From NCBI GenBank assembly GCA_902779645.1, contig CACZCH010000001.1, forward strand, positions 237,058-301,057: a stretch of DNA of 64,000 nt. Direction: 5' to 3'. The DNA comes from an uncultured bacterium. Its GTDB lineage: Bacteria > Cyanobacteriota > Vampirovibrionia > Gastranaerophilales > Gastranaerophilaceae. The position numbers were made by a program, and so were the translations under genes. The notes beneath the pieces were generated by a model. The model saw only the letters and a list, made by a program, of their open reading frames with translations, was not told the DNA's origin and did no database searches. Shown here piece after piece: positions 1-7,646 of this stretch. Numbering within the stretch: position 1 is the stretch's first letter; each line of letters starts with the position of its first letter.

Positions 1-143
1 ATCGTCTTGATTTAATCGCTGTTGATAAAAATACACAAGTTGGTTTGTATGATACTGATTTACCGTTAAAATATAAAGATGAAAAGAGCGATTTAGTTAT
101 TAAAAAACTTAAACATCCTATGTATACTCATATAAAGCATTAA
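1..143 (+). CDS. 3' end of an unidentified gene (partial)
   Basis: An open frame enters from the left edge (reading from base 3) and gives 46 codons before a TAA at 141-143. The tail is Lys/His-rich and ends in YTHIKH. A rho-independent terminator follows directly, which supports a real gene end. The visible part is too short to assign a family, and I see no motif in it. Confidence 0.6.
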   Translation, partial: RLDLIAVDKNTQVGLYDTDLPLKYKDEKSDLVIKKLKHPMYTHIKH

Positions 144-177
144 AAAAACGGGTAAATTTTTGATTACCCGTTTTTAC
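142..177. terminator. Bidirectional intrinsic terminator
   Basis: A perfect 12-bp inverted repeat AAAAACGGGTAA / TTACCCGTTTTT (144-155 and 164-175) has an 8-nt loop. It carries a T-run on the right and, on the other strand, an equivalent run, so it can end both the plus-strand partial gene and the minus-strand nusA operon. Confidence 0.85.
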
Positions 178-194
178 AAAGATATTATTCTAGC

Positions 195-1433
195 TTATTC
201 TTCGTTTTCTTCAACTTCTTCTGTTTCTTGAGCTAAATCTTCTTCATCATAAGCTTGTTGATTCATTTCTTCTTCAATCTCTTCTTGAATTTCATCAGAA
301 TCAACGGCGCGTTCGTCTTCTGTGTCATCATACTCATAATCTTGAGAGGAACCTTTTATATTTCCTGCCTCTTCTTCTTCCATTTGAGAAACTGATTTAA
401 TATCAATTTTCCAGCCGGTTAATCTGTGAGCGAGTCTTACGTTTTGGCCTTCTCTGCCTATCGCAAGAGATAGTTGATCATCAGGAACTACAACAAGCGC
501 ATCTTTTTGGTCTTCACCGTCAGTCATAATATCAACAGATACAACTCTCGCCGGAGAGATTGCGTTAACTATGTATTCAACAGGGTCTTCTGACCAACGA
601 ACGATATCAATTTTTTCATTCTTTAATTCGCCAACGATTGTTTGAATTCTGCTTCCGCGAGGTCCGATACAAGCTCCTACCGAATCAACTTCAGGGTCGT
701 TTGACCAAACGGCAATTTTTGTTCTGAAGCCTGCTTCGCGAGAGATTGATTTAATTTCTACGATTCCGTCTTCAATTTCAGGAACTTCAAGTTCGAATAA
801 TTCTCTAACTATTTCAGGGTGTGCATGAGAAACAATAACTTGAGGAAGTCTGTTTGTTTCTTTAACGTTTAGAACAAATACTCTGATTCTGTTACCCGGT
901 TTATAGTATTCTCTTGGAATTTGTTCTCTTTGAGGCATTATAGCATCAGTCTTACCGATGTTTACGATTACGTTTCTGTTTTCAACTCTCTGAATAATAC
1001 CTGTTGTAAGAGTGCCTTTCTTTTCCAAAAATTCGTTTAAGATATTATTTCTTTCGGCATCTCTGATTCTTTGAGTAATAACTTGTTTAGCTGATTGAGC
1101 AGCAATACGTCCGAATTGTTCAGGAGTTACTTCAATCTTAACTTCGTCATCTACTTCAACTTCATCGTCAATTTCTTGAGCGTCTTCTAAAGAGATTTCC
1201 ATATCAGGGTCTTCGACTTTTTTAACAACTGTTTTTGTTGAAAATACGCCGATTTCGCCAGTTTGTTCATCAAAGATTGCTTCAATATTTGCAGCTTCTT
1301 TTACGTGCATGTGTTTTTTGTAAGCTGCTACAAGAGCATCGCAAAGAGAAGATATAATAACATCTTTAGATATGCCTCTGTCTCTTTCAAGCTCTTCGCA
1401 AGCTTCAAATAATGCTGTTCCGATTTTAATCAT
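195..1433 (-). CDS. nusA: Transcription termination/antitermination factor NusA
   Basis: NusA binds RNA polymerase and nascent RNA and modulates pausing, termination and antitermination. The 412-residue product has the NusA N-terminal domain (begins MIKIGTALFEACEELERDRG), an S1 domain at about 130-200, KH1 with the GxxG loop in IGPRGSR near 260, KH2 with AIGREGQNVRLA near 330, and a very acidic Glu/Asp-rich tail of about 55 residues. It lacks the C-terminal acidic-repeat domains of E. coli NusA, as is usual outside Proteobacteria. It lies 20 nt downstream of rimP, the standard pairing, but a terminator rather than ylxR/infB follows. The assignment is firm. Confidence 0.96.
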   Translation of the reverse strand: MIKIGTALFEACEELERDRGISKDVIISSLCDALVAAYKKHMHVKEAANIEAIFDEQTGEIGVFSTKTVVKKVEDPDMEISLEDAQEIDDEVEVDDEVKIEVTPEQFGRIAAQSAKQVITQRIRDAERNNILNEFLEKKGTLTTGIIQRVENRNVIVNIGKTDAIMPQREQIPREYYKPGNRIRVFVLNVKETNRLPQVIVSHAHPEIVRELFELEVPEIEDGIVEIKSISREAGFRTKIAVWSNDPEVDSVGACIGPRGSRIQTIVGELKNEKIDIVRWSEDPVEYIVNAISPARVVSVDIMTDGEDQKDALVVVPDDQLSLAIGREGQNVRLAHRLTGWKIDIKSVSQMEEEEAGNIKGSSQDYEYDDTEDERAVDSDEIQEEIEEEMNQQAYDEEDLAQETEEVEENEE

Positions 1434-1453
1434 ATATTTTTTCCTTTCTGATT

Positions 1454-1936
1454 TTAATCTATATATAGTTTTGCCGATTGTATGTTTTCTTTAGGAATTT
1501 TTAATTCAGAACCGTCTTCAAATCTTAAGAATGTGAGTCCAAAATTATCTTCCCAATCTATAATCTCGCCTTTGAAAATTTTTTCTGTTTCGCCTTCCAG
1601 CGGTTCTCTAAGTTTTAGACTGATTCTTCTGCCTTGAAAATATACAAACTCTTTATCTGATTTGAATTTTCGCTCTAAACCTGGAGATGAAACTTCAAGG
1701 TAATATTTAACAGGAATTAATTCATCTAAGAAGTCATTGAGCGAGCGTGTTACGTTTTCGCAATCGTCCAAAGTAACATCTTTTTCTTTTGAGTATAGAT
1801 AAATCCTTAAAAACCAACGGTGGTTTTCCTTTATAAATTCTATCTCAATGGGAATATACCCATATCTCATTGAAGTGTTTTCAATAATAGGTGTAATTTT
1901 TTCCAATACTTCGTGTCTGTTAATGTCCTGTTTCAT
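1454..1936 (-). CDS. rimP: Ribosome maturation factor RimP
   Basis: RimP assists maturation of the 30S subunit. The 160-residue protein shows the family core YLEVSSPGLERKF near 80-93 and the C-terminal Sm-like beta barrel containing FKGEI and LRFEDGSELKIP. A clear Shine-Dalgarno (GGAGG) lies just upstream of the ATG. Its length is typical, and it heads the conserved rimP-nusA pair. The assignment is firm. Confidence 0.94.
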   Translation of the reverse strand: MKQDINRHEVLEKITPIIENTSMRYGYIPIEIEFIKENHRWFLRIYLYSKEKDVTLDDCENVTRSLNDFLDELIPVKYYLEVSSPGLERKFKSDKEFVYFQGRRISLKLREPLEGETEKIFKGEIIDWEDNFGLTFLRFEDGSELKIPKENIQSAKLYID

Positions 1937-1989
1937 AAGCCTCCGTTCTTTAAGGTTTACGGTAAATTACATTGCATTTACCCCTTAAA

Positions 1990-2030
1990 ATAAAAAAGAA
2001 CGGGTAATCAATGACCGTTCTTTTTTAAGA
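1990..2030 (-). terminator. Intrinsic terminator downstream of the isocitrate dehydrogenase-like gene
   Basis: Inverted repeat AAAAAAGAACGG / CCGTTCTTTTTT (1992-2003 and 2015-2026) with an 11-nt loop and T-tracts in both readings. It lies after the stop of the minus-strand gene at 2094 and before the rimP start, so it insulates rimP-nusA from the gene upstream. Confidence 0.85.
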
Positions 2031-2093
2031 AACTATTCACAACAGTATTATAACAAACATAAATATTGTTGTAAAGAAATAGATTTACAATAC

Positions 2094-3083
2094 TTAAAGT
2101 CTCGAGATTATTTCATCCGTAAATGCTGTGCAGGAAGTGTTCCCGCCTAAATCCTCAGTTTTAATATTGCTTTCAAGAGTTTTAAATAGTGCAGATTTAA
2201 TTCGTTTTCCTGCATTCTCTTCTCCGATATAATTCAGCATCTCTATTGCAGACATAAGCATTGCGGTAGGATTAGCTTTGTTTTGACCTGCAATATCAGG
2301 TGCTGAACCGTGTACAGGTTCAAATACAGCATAATCATTTCCTATGTTAGCACCTTGTGCAACTCCAAGTCCGCCAATAAGCCCGGCGCATAAATCAGAA
2401 ACTATATCTCCGTACAAATTTGGTAACAAAAGTACGTCAAATTGGTTTGGATTTTGTACTAACTGCATGCAGCAGTTATCAACCAAAATCTCTTTCAGGG
2501 GTATATTATAATTTTTTGCTACATTTCTTGCAGATTCTAAAAACAACCCATCTGAAAGTTTGCAAATATTCGCTTTTGTTACTACCGTAACAAATTTTCT
2601 GTTGTTTTTAAATGCATAATCGAATGCAAATTTTGCGATTCTTTCGGAAGCAGGACGGGTTATTCTTTTTATGCTCTCCATTGTGTTGTCATCGACTTGT
2701 CTTTCAATTCCTGCATACAAATCTTCTGTGTTTTCTCTTACCACCACAATATCAACATCTTCATATCGAGTTTTAACGTTTGGAAGATTGTAGCAAGGTC
2801 TTAAATTTGCGTATAAATCAAGTTCTTTTCTAAGCTGAACATTAACCGAGCGGAATCCTTTCCCAATCGGTGTTGTAACAGGGGATTTTAGGGCAACTTT
2901 ATTCTTTTTGACTGAATCTAAAACTCTTTGAGGAAGAGGGACTCCTTCTTGTTCAATAACATCTGCTCCTGCAGTTTGAATATCCCAATTTATATCTACT
3001 CCTGCAGATTTAATTATTTTTAGAACAGCATCTGATATCTCAGGTCCTATTCCGTCCCCTTTTATTAGTGTTATATTATGCAT
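2094..3083 (-). CDS. Isocitrate/isopropylmalate dehydrogenase family, likely NAD-dependent isocitrate dehydrogenase
   Basis: Predicted oxidative decarboxylation of a malate-type acid with NAD(P)+, most likely isocitrate to 2-oxoglutarate. The 329-residue protein begins ITLIKGDGIGPEI, has the substrate-phosphate region SVNVQLRKELDLYANLRP (about 79-96), VVRENTEDLYAGIE (about 113-126), the metal-binding Asp cluster in LLLPNLYGDIVSDL and the nucleotide-binding loop EPVHGSAPDIAG. The RENTEDLYAG string and the Ser-x-Asn substrate motif favour isocitrate (or homoisocitrate) over isopropylmalate. No leuC/leuD or citrate synthase gene is adjacent. Exact substrate is inferred; the family is certain. 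A REP-like palindrome sits just upstream of the start. Confidence 0.85.
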   Translation of the reverse strand: MHNITLIKGDGIGPEISDAVLKIIKSAGVDINWDIQTAGADVIEQEGVPLPQRVLDSVKKNKVALKSPVTTPIGKGFRSVNVQLRKELDLYANLRPCYNLPNVKTRYEDVDIVVVRENTEDLYAGIERQVDDNTMESIKRITRPASERIAKFAFDYAFKNNRKFVTVVTKANICKLSDGLFLESARNVAKNYNIPLKEILVDNCCMQLVQNPNQFDVLLLPNLYGDIVSDLCAGLIGGLGVAQGANIGNDYAVFEPVHGSAPDIAGQNKANPTAMLMSAIEMLNYIGEENAGKRIKSALFKTLESNIKTEDLGGNTSCTAFTDEIISRL

Positions 3084-3090
3084 AATTTAA

Positions 3091-3126
3091 CCCCCTCACC
3101 CTAACCCTCTCCCTAAGGGCGAGGGA
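3091..3126. repeat. REP-like palindrome, copy 1
   Basis: CCCTCACCCTAACCCTCTCC followed by an AA-centred, nearly complementary GGGCGAGGG arm. It is GC-rich against an AT-rich background and lies between the dehydrogenase and TSCPD genes. The same family occurs at 3471-3503, 5963-6010 and 62919-62951. Confidence 0.8.
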
Positions 3127-3142
3127 ATATTAGTTTTATTTT

Positions 3143-3448
3143 CTATACAGTAACTTTTGATTTTTGTTCTGAGTATAACTTTAATGCTATTGACAATTGA
3201 TCGGGACAGCTTGTCGGTCTTGAACCGCACGGAAGTCCTTGCAATCTTTTAATAACTTCATTTATATCCATACCGATTACAAGGGAACCAATACCTTTAA
3301 GATTCCCGCTGCATCCTCCAACAGTTTCCATATCTAAAATTTTATTGTTTTTGATTTTTAGAACCATTAATTTACTGCAAACACCGTTTGGTTGAAAACG
3401 AACTTCATCAATTCCGTCAATGTTTCTAATCTCAATATTTTCGCTCAT
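3143..3448 (-). CDS. TSCPD domain-containing small protein
   Basis: A 101-residue protein carrying the TSCPD domain (TSCPDQLSIAL near 80-90), with further Cys in GGCSGN and LPCGSRPTSC. The domain is named for the Thr-Ser-Cys-Pro-Asp string also found at the C-terminus of some ribonucleotide reductases, and the Cys residues are plausible metal ligands. Stand-alone versions of about 80-100 residues are widespread and uncharacterised. An AGGAG-type ribosome site precedes the ATG. The gene lies between two REP-like palindromes. Family call is good; function is unknown. Confidence 0.8.
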   Translation of the reverse strand: MSENIEIRNIDGIDEVRFQPNGVCSKLMVLKIKNNKILDMETVGGCSGNLKGIGSLVIGMDINEVIKRLQGLPCGSRPTSCPDQLSIALKLYSEQKSKVTV

Positions 3449-3470
3449 ATATACTCCTTTTCTGCTTACT

Positions 3471-3503
3471 CCCTCTCCTTTAGAGGAGAGGGTTGGGGTG
3501 AGG
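3471..3503. repeat. REP-like palindrome, copy 2
   Basis: Hairpin CCCTCTCC-TTTAGA-GGAGAGGG followed by TTGGGGTGAGG, which is the reverse orientation of copy 1. It lies between the TSCPD gene start and the orphan gene at 3594. Confidence 0.8.
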
Positions 3504-3581
3504 TGTCAATTTTATCAAATCCCTCATCGCTATGACAAAATTATATCATATCAAAGTAAAATTTATCAAATCTTTTTATGC

Positions 3582-3596
3582 TATCATTAATTTATG
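3582..3596 (+). promoter_or_regulatory. -10 element abutting a start codon (leaderless arrangement)
   Basis: TATCAT at 3582-3587 ends exactly 6 nt before the ATG at 3594. No purine-rich ribosome site lies between them, so a transcript starting at the usual distance would begin at or near the A of the ATG. Confidence 0.45.
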
Positions 3597-4352
3597 CAAG
3601 AGATAAAAACAATAGGTTTTTGGGGATATCCGCACCCTGAAATTATACAAAAGACAAAAGAAAGTTATCCGAATGCCGAGTGGATAGATTTGGATATTGA
3701 TTTTAAGTGTCCAAAGACTAATATTCTGCCGGAATCGTATTGTAAAATAATCAGAAATATAATTGATAATACATTATATTTAAAACCGGATTTGATACTT
3801 GCTCCTATCGGAAAAGATAAATGCGACAGCGGCTGGTTCGCGTCAAAAATACTCTCTGATATGGGATTTAATGTTATACAGACTATTTTTGAAGATTTAG
3901 AACCTAAAAAAGAAGTTAAGATATGCAGAAGTAAACTGCCATTGTATGACAAGGTTTGTATGATAACGGATAATATTGTAAAACCTATACCGCGGATTTT
4001 ACCGCATGCAAAAGTCCCTCCAAGAGAAGAAAATACATCTTCTAATCATGATTTTACTCCCGGATTTTGGGGAGTCCCGCCTAATGATTTAGATATCCTA
4101 AAACTATTTCCTGATACAACTCACGTTTACGGTTGGACAAGATGTGTTGAAGCGGGCACTCCTGCTGATTTAGATTTGGAGATGTATGTTAATCCGAATG
4201 TGCCTACGGTATTTTATGCTCAAGCATTCTGTTCAAAATCTCAGCTTGCAAAGTATCTTGCGGATAAGTACAACGGGCTTTATATAGATATAGATGACTA
4301 TGCTACAACCTCAGTCAAAGCAAAAATAGAAGCATTTTTGAAGTTAAGCTAA
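3594..4352 (+). CDS. Orphan 252-residue protein with two GFWGxP repeats
   Basis: I do not recognise this protein. It has no signal peptide or membrane segment. It appears to contain two related halves: each begins with a GFWG(Y/V)P string (residues about 8-13 and about 158-163) followed by a Pro- and Asp-rich stretch, suggesting an internal duplication of an alpha/beta unit. Several Cys residues (KCP, YCK, KCDSG, RCVE, AFCSK) are spaced along the chain. The start is the ATG six bases after a TATCAT box. Its stop overlaps the stop of convergent pyrG by 9 bp with no terminator between. It is probably a cytoplasmic enzyme of unknown role. Confidence 0.6.
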   Translation: MQEIKTIGFWGYPHPEIIQKTKESYPNAEWIDLDIDFKCPKTNILPESYCKIIRNIIDNTLYLKPDLILAPIGKDKCDSGWFASKILSDMGFNVIQTIFEDLEPKKEVKICRSKLPLYDKVCMITDNIVKPIPRILPHAKVPPREENTSSNHDFTPGFWGVPPNDLDILKLFPDTTHVYGWTRCVEAGTPADLDLEMYVNPNVPTVFYAQAFCSKSQLAKYLADKYNGLYIDIDDYATTSVKAKIEAFLKLS

Positions 4353-5954
4353 GCCTTTTTGTTTTACAACCGCGTCAATAAGTCCCTTGAACAACGGGTG
4401 TGGTCTTTCCGGACGTGATTTGAATTCGGGGTGGAATTGGCAGGCTACAAACCAATCCAATTCAGGAAGTTCAACTATCTCTGATAACATTCCGTCAGGA
4501 GACATTCCTGAGAATACAAGTCCTGCTTTTTTTAGCTGTTCTATATAATCCGTGTTAACTTCATATCTGTGCCTGTGCCGTTCTGATATCTTAGTCGTAC
4601 CGTAAACTTCATGCGCTTTTGTACCTTTTTTTACGTGACAGTCATAGGCACCCAGTCTCATTGTTGCTCCGTAACCTTTTACGTTCTTTTGTTCGAGCAT
4701 TAAATCTATTACAGGGTTAACTGCATTTTCGTCAAATTCTGTTGAATTAGCCCCTGCAATTTTAGCGACATTCCTTGCGTATTCAATTACAGCGCATTGC
4801 ATACCAAGACAAATACCCAGAAATGGGATATTATTTTCTCTTGCATATTTGATTACATTAAGTTTTCCTTCAATACCTCTTATGCCAAAACCGCCAGGCA
4901 CTATTACGCCGTCAACATCTTTCATAAGTTCTTTGCAACTATGCCAATCCAGACATTCTTCTGAGTTAATCCATTTAATCTCAGTCTTAACTTCGTTAGC
5001 GTATCCTGCGTGTTTAATGGATTCGACAACTGAAATATAAGCATCTGAAAGTTTTGTGTACTTTCCTGCAATGGCAATCTTTATTGCAGCCTTTGGATGA
5101 TTAATTCTGTCAACTAACTCTGTCCAAGCTGTTAAATCCGGCTTTTGCTCCTTAGCTTGAAGAAGTTTTAATACAACATTTGCAAAATTCTGCTCTTCAA
5201 GAGCCAATGGAACTTCATAAATACTCTTCATATCTCTGCATTCAATAACTGCATCTTTTGCAACCGAACAGAACAGTGCAAGTTTTTCTTTTTCTGTTTT
5301 CGGTATTGCTTTAGATGTTCTGCAAACCAGTATTTCAGGCTGTAAGCCGTAGCTTCTTAAAACAGAAACAGAGTGTTGTGAAGGTTTTGTCTTTAGTTCA
5401 CCCGAAGTTTGGAGATAAGGAAGCAGTGTGCAGTGTACGTTTATTGCGTTTCCGATTCCTGCTTCGGTTTTAAACTGTCTTATTGCTTCAATAAAAGGCA
5501 GACCTTCAATGTCACCTATTGTGCCTCCGATTTCAATAATTTGAAAATCCGGTTTAAATTGTTTTTGAGCTTTTACTATACGAGATTTAATCTCATTTGT
5601 AATATGAGGAATAACTTGAACTGTACCGCCCAAATAATCTCCTCTGCGTTCTTTTTGAATAACAGTTTGATAAACGCTCCCAGAAGTTACACTGCTAAGC
5701 TGAGAAAAATTAGAGTCAATAAATCTTTCGTAGTGACCTAAATCCAGATCTGTTTCTGCTCCGTCATCAGTTACAAAAACTTCGCCATGCTGGAATGGGC
5801 TCATTGTTCCGGGGTCAACATTAATATACGGGTCAAATTTCTGTATTGCAACAGAAAACCCTCTTGCTCTTAATAGTTTACCGAGCGATGCACCAATAAT
5901 TCCTTTTCCCAATGAACTTACAACACCGCCTGTTATAAAAATATATTTGGTCAT
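4344..5954 (-). CDS. pyrG: CTP synthase
   Basis: Makes CTP from UTP, ATP and glutamine, the last step of pyrimidine nucleotide synthesis. The N-terminal synthetase domain has the P-loop-like GGVVSSLGKG at about 9-18 and DPGTMSPFQHGEVFV. The C-terminal class I glutamine amidotransferase domain has the nucleophile Cys in GICLGMQ and the His-Glu pair in CQFHPEF. At 536 residues it is of normal length. I place the start at the ATG at 5954, not at an in-frame GTG 15 bp upstream that falls inside a REP-like palindrome. The 3' end overlaps the convergent gene at 4352. The assignment is firm. Confidence 0.97.
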   Translation of the reverse strand: MTKYIFITGGVVSSLGKGIIGASLGKLLRARGFSVAIQKFDPYINVDPGTMSPFQHGEVFVTDDGAETDLDLGHYERFIDSNFSQLSSVTSGSVYQTVIQKERRGDYLGGTVQVIPHITNEIKSRIVKAQKQFKPDFQIIEIGGTIGDIEGLPFIEAIRQFKTEAGIGNAINVHCTLLPYLQTSGELKTKPSQHSVSVLRSYGLQPEILVCRTSKAIPKTEKEKLALFCSVAKDAVIECRDMKSIYEVPLALEEQNFANVVLKLLQAKEQKPDLTAWTELVDRINHPKAAIKIAIAGKYTKLSDAYISVVESIKHAGYANEVKTEIKWINSEECLDWHSCKELMKDVDGVIVPGGFGIRGIEGKLNVIKYARENNIPFLGICLGMQCAVIEYARNVAKIAGANSTEFDENAVNPVIDLMLEQKNVKGYGATMRLGAYDCHVKKGTKAHEVYGTTKISERHRHRYEVNTDYIEQLKKAGLVFSGMSPDGMLSEIVELPELDWFVACQFHPEFKSRPERPHPLFKGLIDAVVKQKGLA

Positions 5955-5962
5955 TATTCCAG

Positions 5963-6010
5963 CCCTCACCCTAATCCTCTCCCCTTAAAATTACCCCAAA
6001 GGGGTGAGGG
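5963..6010. repeat. REP-like palindrome, copy 3 (long-loop variant)
   Basis: CCCTCACCC (5963-5971) runs into TAATCCTCTCCCC, and an inverted GGGGTGAGGG arm closes at 6001-6010. The outer arms pair with each other, unlike copies 1, 2 and 4, where the CTCTCC part pairs. It lies between gatC and pyrG. Confidence 0.7.
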
Positions 6011-6020
6011 GAAGTCAACA

Positions 6021-6302
6021 CTAATTAATCTTTGGCACTCTAAAGAATCCGTTTTCTTCGTCAGGAGCATTCTTCATAAGCTCTTCTTTAGTTTGTTCGT
6101 AATAAACTTTGTCTTCTCTCATAACGTTTACAAAATCAATAGCGTGTGCCATAGGTTCAACGTTTGATGTATCAACTTCATTCATAGCATCAACGTGTTT
6201 TAAGACATCACCCAGTTGCTTTGTAAATTTTTCTTTTTCTTCTTCCGTTAATTCCAAACGTGCCAATTTTGCTACGTGTTCAACATCTTTTATTGTAATC
6301 AT
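6021..6302 (-). CDS. gatC: Asp-tRNA(Asn)/Glu-tRNA(Gln) amidotransferase subunit C
   Basis: Small stabilising subunit of the GatCAB complex, which amidates Glu-tRNA(Gln) and/or Asp-tRNA(Asn). The 93-residue protein has the family start ITIKDVEHVAKLARLELTEEE, the PMAHA region and a C-terminal EENGFFRVPKIN typical of GatC. A GGAG lies about 11 nt upstream of the ATG. gatA and gatB are not adjacent, so the complex genes are dispersed. The assignment is firm. Confidence 0.93.
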   Translation of the reverse strand: MITIKDVEHVAKLARLELTEEEKEKFTKQLGDVLKHVDAMNEVDTSNVEPMAHAIDFVNVMREDKVYYEQTKEELMKNAPDEENGFFRVPKIN

Positions 6303-6353
6303 AATCTTTTATACTCCAATTTAATTAATTTATATTTTAACACAAACAAAAAC

Positions 6354-7616
6354 TTAAACTGTTAGAATATTATCTTTTGTTAAAACAACGCTTTGTATTG
6401 TATTAAATTCTCCAGATTCTAAAAGAACGTTAAGATAGTTTCTAGTAACTCCTTTGAATTTGCCTGTGTGCTTGTCAGGTCTTTTTTCTATCAAAACTTC
6501 TTGTGTTGTGCCGATATTTTGTTTAACAAATTGATTAAATTTATCAGCGGATATTTTTTTTATAATGTCAGCACGCTCTTCTTTTACCGAGTCAGGTAAA
6601 TGTCCGCTCATGCGCTCAGCTGTTGTCCCTTTTCTAACAGAATACGGAAAAACGTGTATTTTAGAAAGTTTTGATTTTAAAAGGTTTTCCACAGTTGTTT
6701 CAAAATCATCTTCGGTTTCTCCTGCAAATCCTGCTATAATGTCACTTCCCAAAAACGGATTGTTAAAGCGTGAAACTATATCTTCGATTTGGTCTAAATA
6801 GTATTCAACTGTATAATGTCTGTTCATACGTTTTAGTGTAGAATTGCAGGCAGATTGCAATGAAAGATGAAAATGCGGGCAGAATTTTTCGCTTGTTTGC
6901 AGAAAATTCAAAAGCTCCGGTGTAATCTCGTGAGGATTAAGAGAACCTAATCGGTATCGTGGAATAGTTGTTTCTTTTTCTATTCTTTTTAGCAGTGATA
7001 AAATGGAATCTCCCCATTCTTTGCCCCAAAGCCCTATATGAATCCCTGTAAAGACAACTTCTTTATATCCGTTTTCTGTGTATCGGTTAATCTCATTAAT
7101 TATAAAATCAGGGCTGGCACTTCTTGATTTGCCCCTCCCGAATGGGATAATGCAGTATGAGCATCTGTTATCGCAACCGTCTTGGATTTTAAGACTAATA
7201 CGAGTTTTTGTCGTATCGTTTAAAACAACAGGGCAAAATTCATTTGCCACCATTAAGTCTTTAACGGCATAGTTTTTATCACTTTCAAGATATTCGTCAA
7301 TTTTAAATTTATCTTCATTTCCGTATACAAAGTCTATGAACTCTTCCTTTAATAACTTACTCTTTTCTATTTGTGCAATACACCCTGTCAGAATAGTTTT
7401 TAAACCTAAAGAATGTGCATGGCGGAGCAGGTACATAGCTTCGTTGTCACTTTTGTGCGTGACTGAGCAGGAGTTTAAGATATAAAAATCACCTTCTTCA
7501 AGTCTTTTTATATCATTTACTCCAATGAATCCAGCCTTTACCAATTTTTCCGCAACTATCTGTCCTTCAAACTGGTTTGACTTACAGCCCATAGATTTTA
7601 GGTAAAATTTATTCAT
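6354..7616 (-). CDS. mtaB: tRNA (t6A37) methylthiotransferase MtaB
   Basis: A radical-SAM enzyme that methylthiolates t6A at position 37 of ANN-decoding tRNAs. The N-terminal UPF0004 domain carries three cluster Cys (MGCKSNQ, NSCSVTH, LTGCIAQ). The radical-SAM CxxxCxxC motif is in DGCDNRCSYCIIPFGRGKSRS near residues 148-160, and a C-terminal TRAM-like segment follows. The RGKSRS continuation is typical of MtaB rather than MiaB. The length of 420 residues is normal. TATCAT ends 6 nt before the ATG with no ribosome site, so the message may be leaderless. Subfamily is confident. Confidence 0.9.
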   Translation of the reverse strand: MNKFYLKSMGCKSNQFEGQIVAEKLVKAGFIGVNDIKRLEEGDFYILNSCSVTHKSDNEAMYLLRHAHSLGLKTILTGCIAQIEKSKLLKEEFIDFVYGNEDKFKIDEYLESDKNYAVKDLMVANEFCPVVLNDTTKTRISLKIQDGCDNRCSYCIIPFGRGKSRSASPDFIINEINRYTENGYKEVVFTGIHIGLWGKEWGDSILSLLKRIEKETTIPRYRLGSLNPHEITPELLNFLQTSEKFCPHFHLSLQSACNSTLKRMNRHYTVEYYLDQIEDIVSRFNNPFLGSDIIAGFAGETEDDFETTVENLLKSKLSKIHVFPYSVRKGTTAERMSGHLPDSVKEERADIIKKISADKFNQFVKQNIGTTQEVLIEKRPDKHTGKFKGVTRNYLNVLLESGEFNTIQSVVLTKDNILTV

Positions 7617-7628
7617 AATTAAATGATA
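7614..7628 (-). promoter_or_regulatory. -10 element abutting the mtaB start
   Basis: On the minus strand TATCAT (7623-7628) is followed by 6 nt and the mtaB ATG. The same GATATCAT-N6-ATG arrangement precedes era. Confidence 0.45.
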
Positions 7629-7646
7629 TCATAAATTTTACTGTTA

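Noticed and set aside
5955..5969. GTG start giving a five-residue extension of CTP synthase
   Set aside because: The GTG lies in a REP-like palindrome; PyrG proteins begin with MTKYIFITGG, which matches the ATG at 5954.
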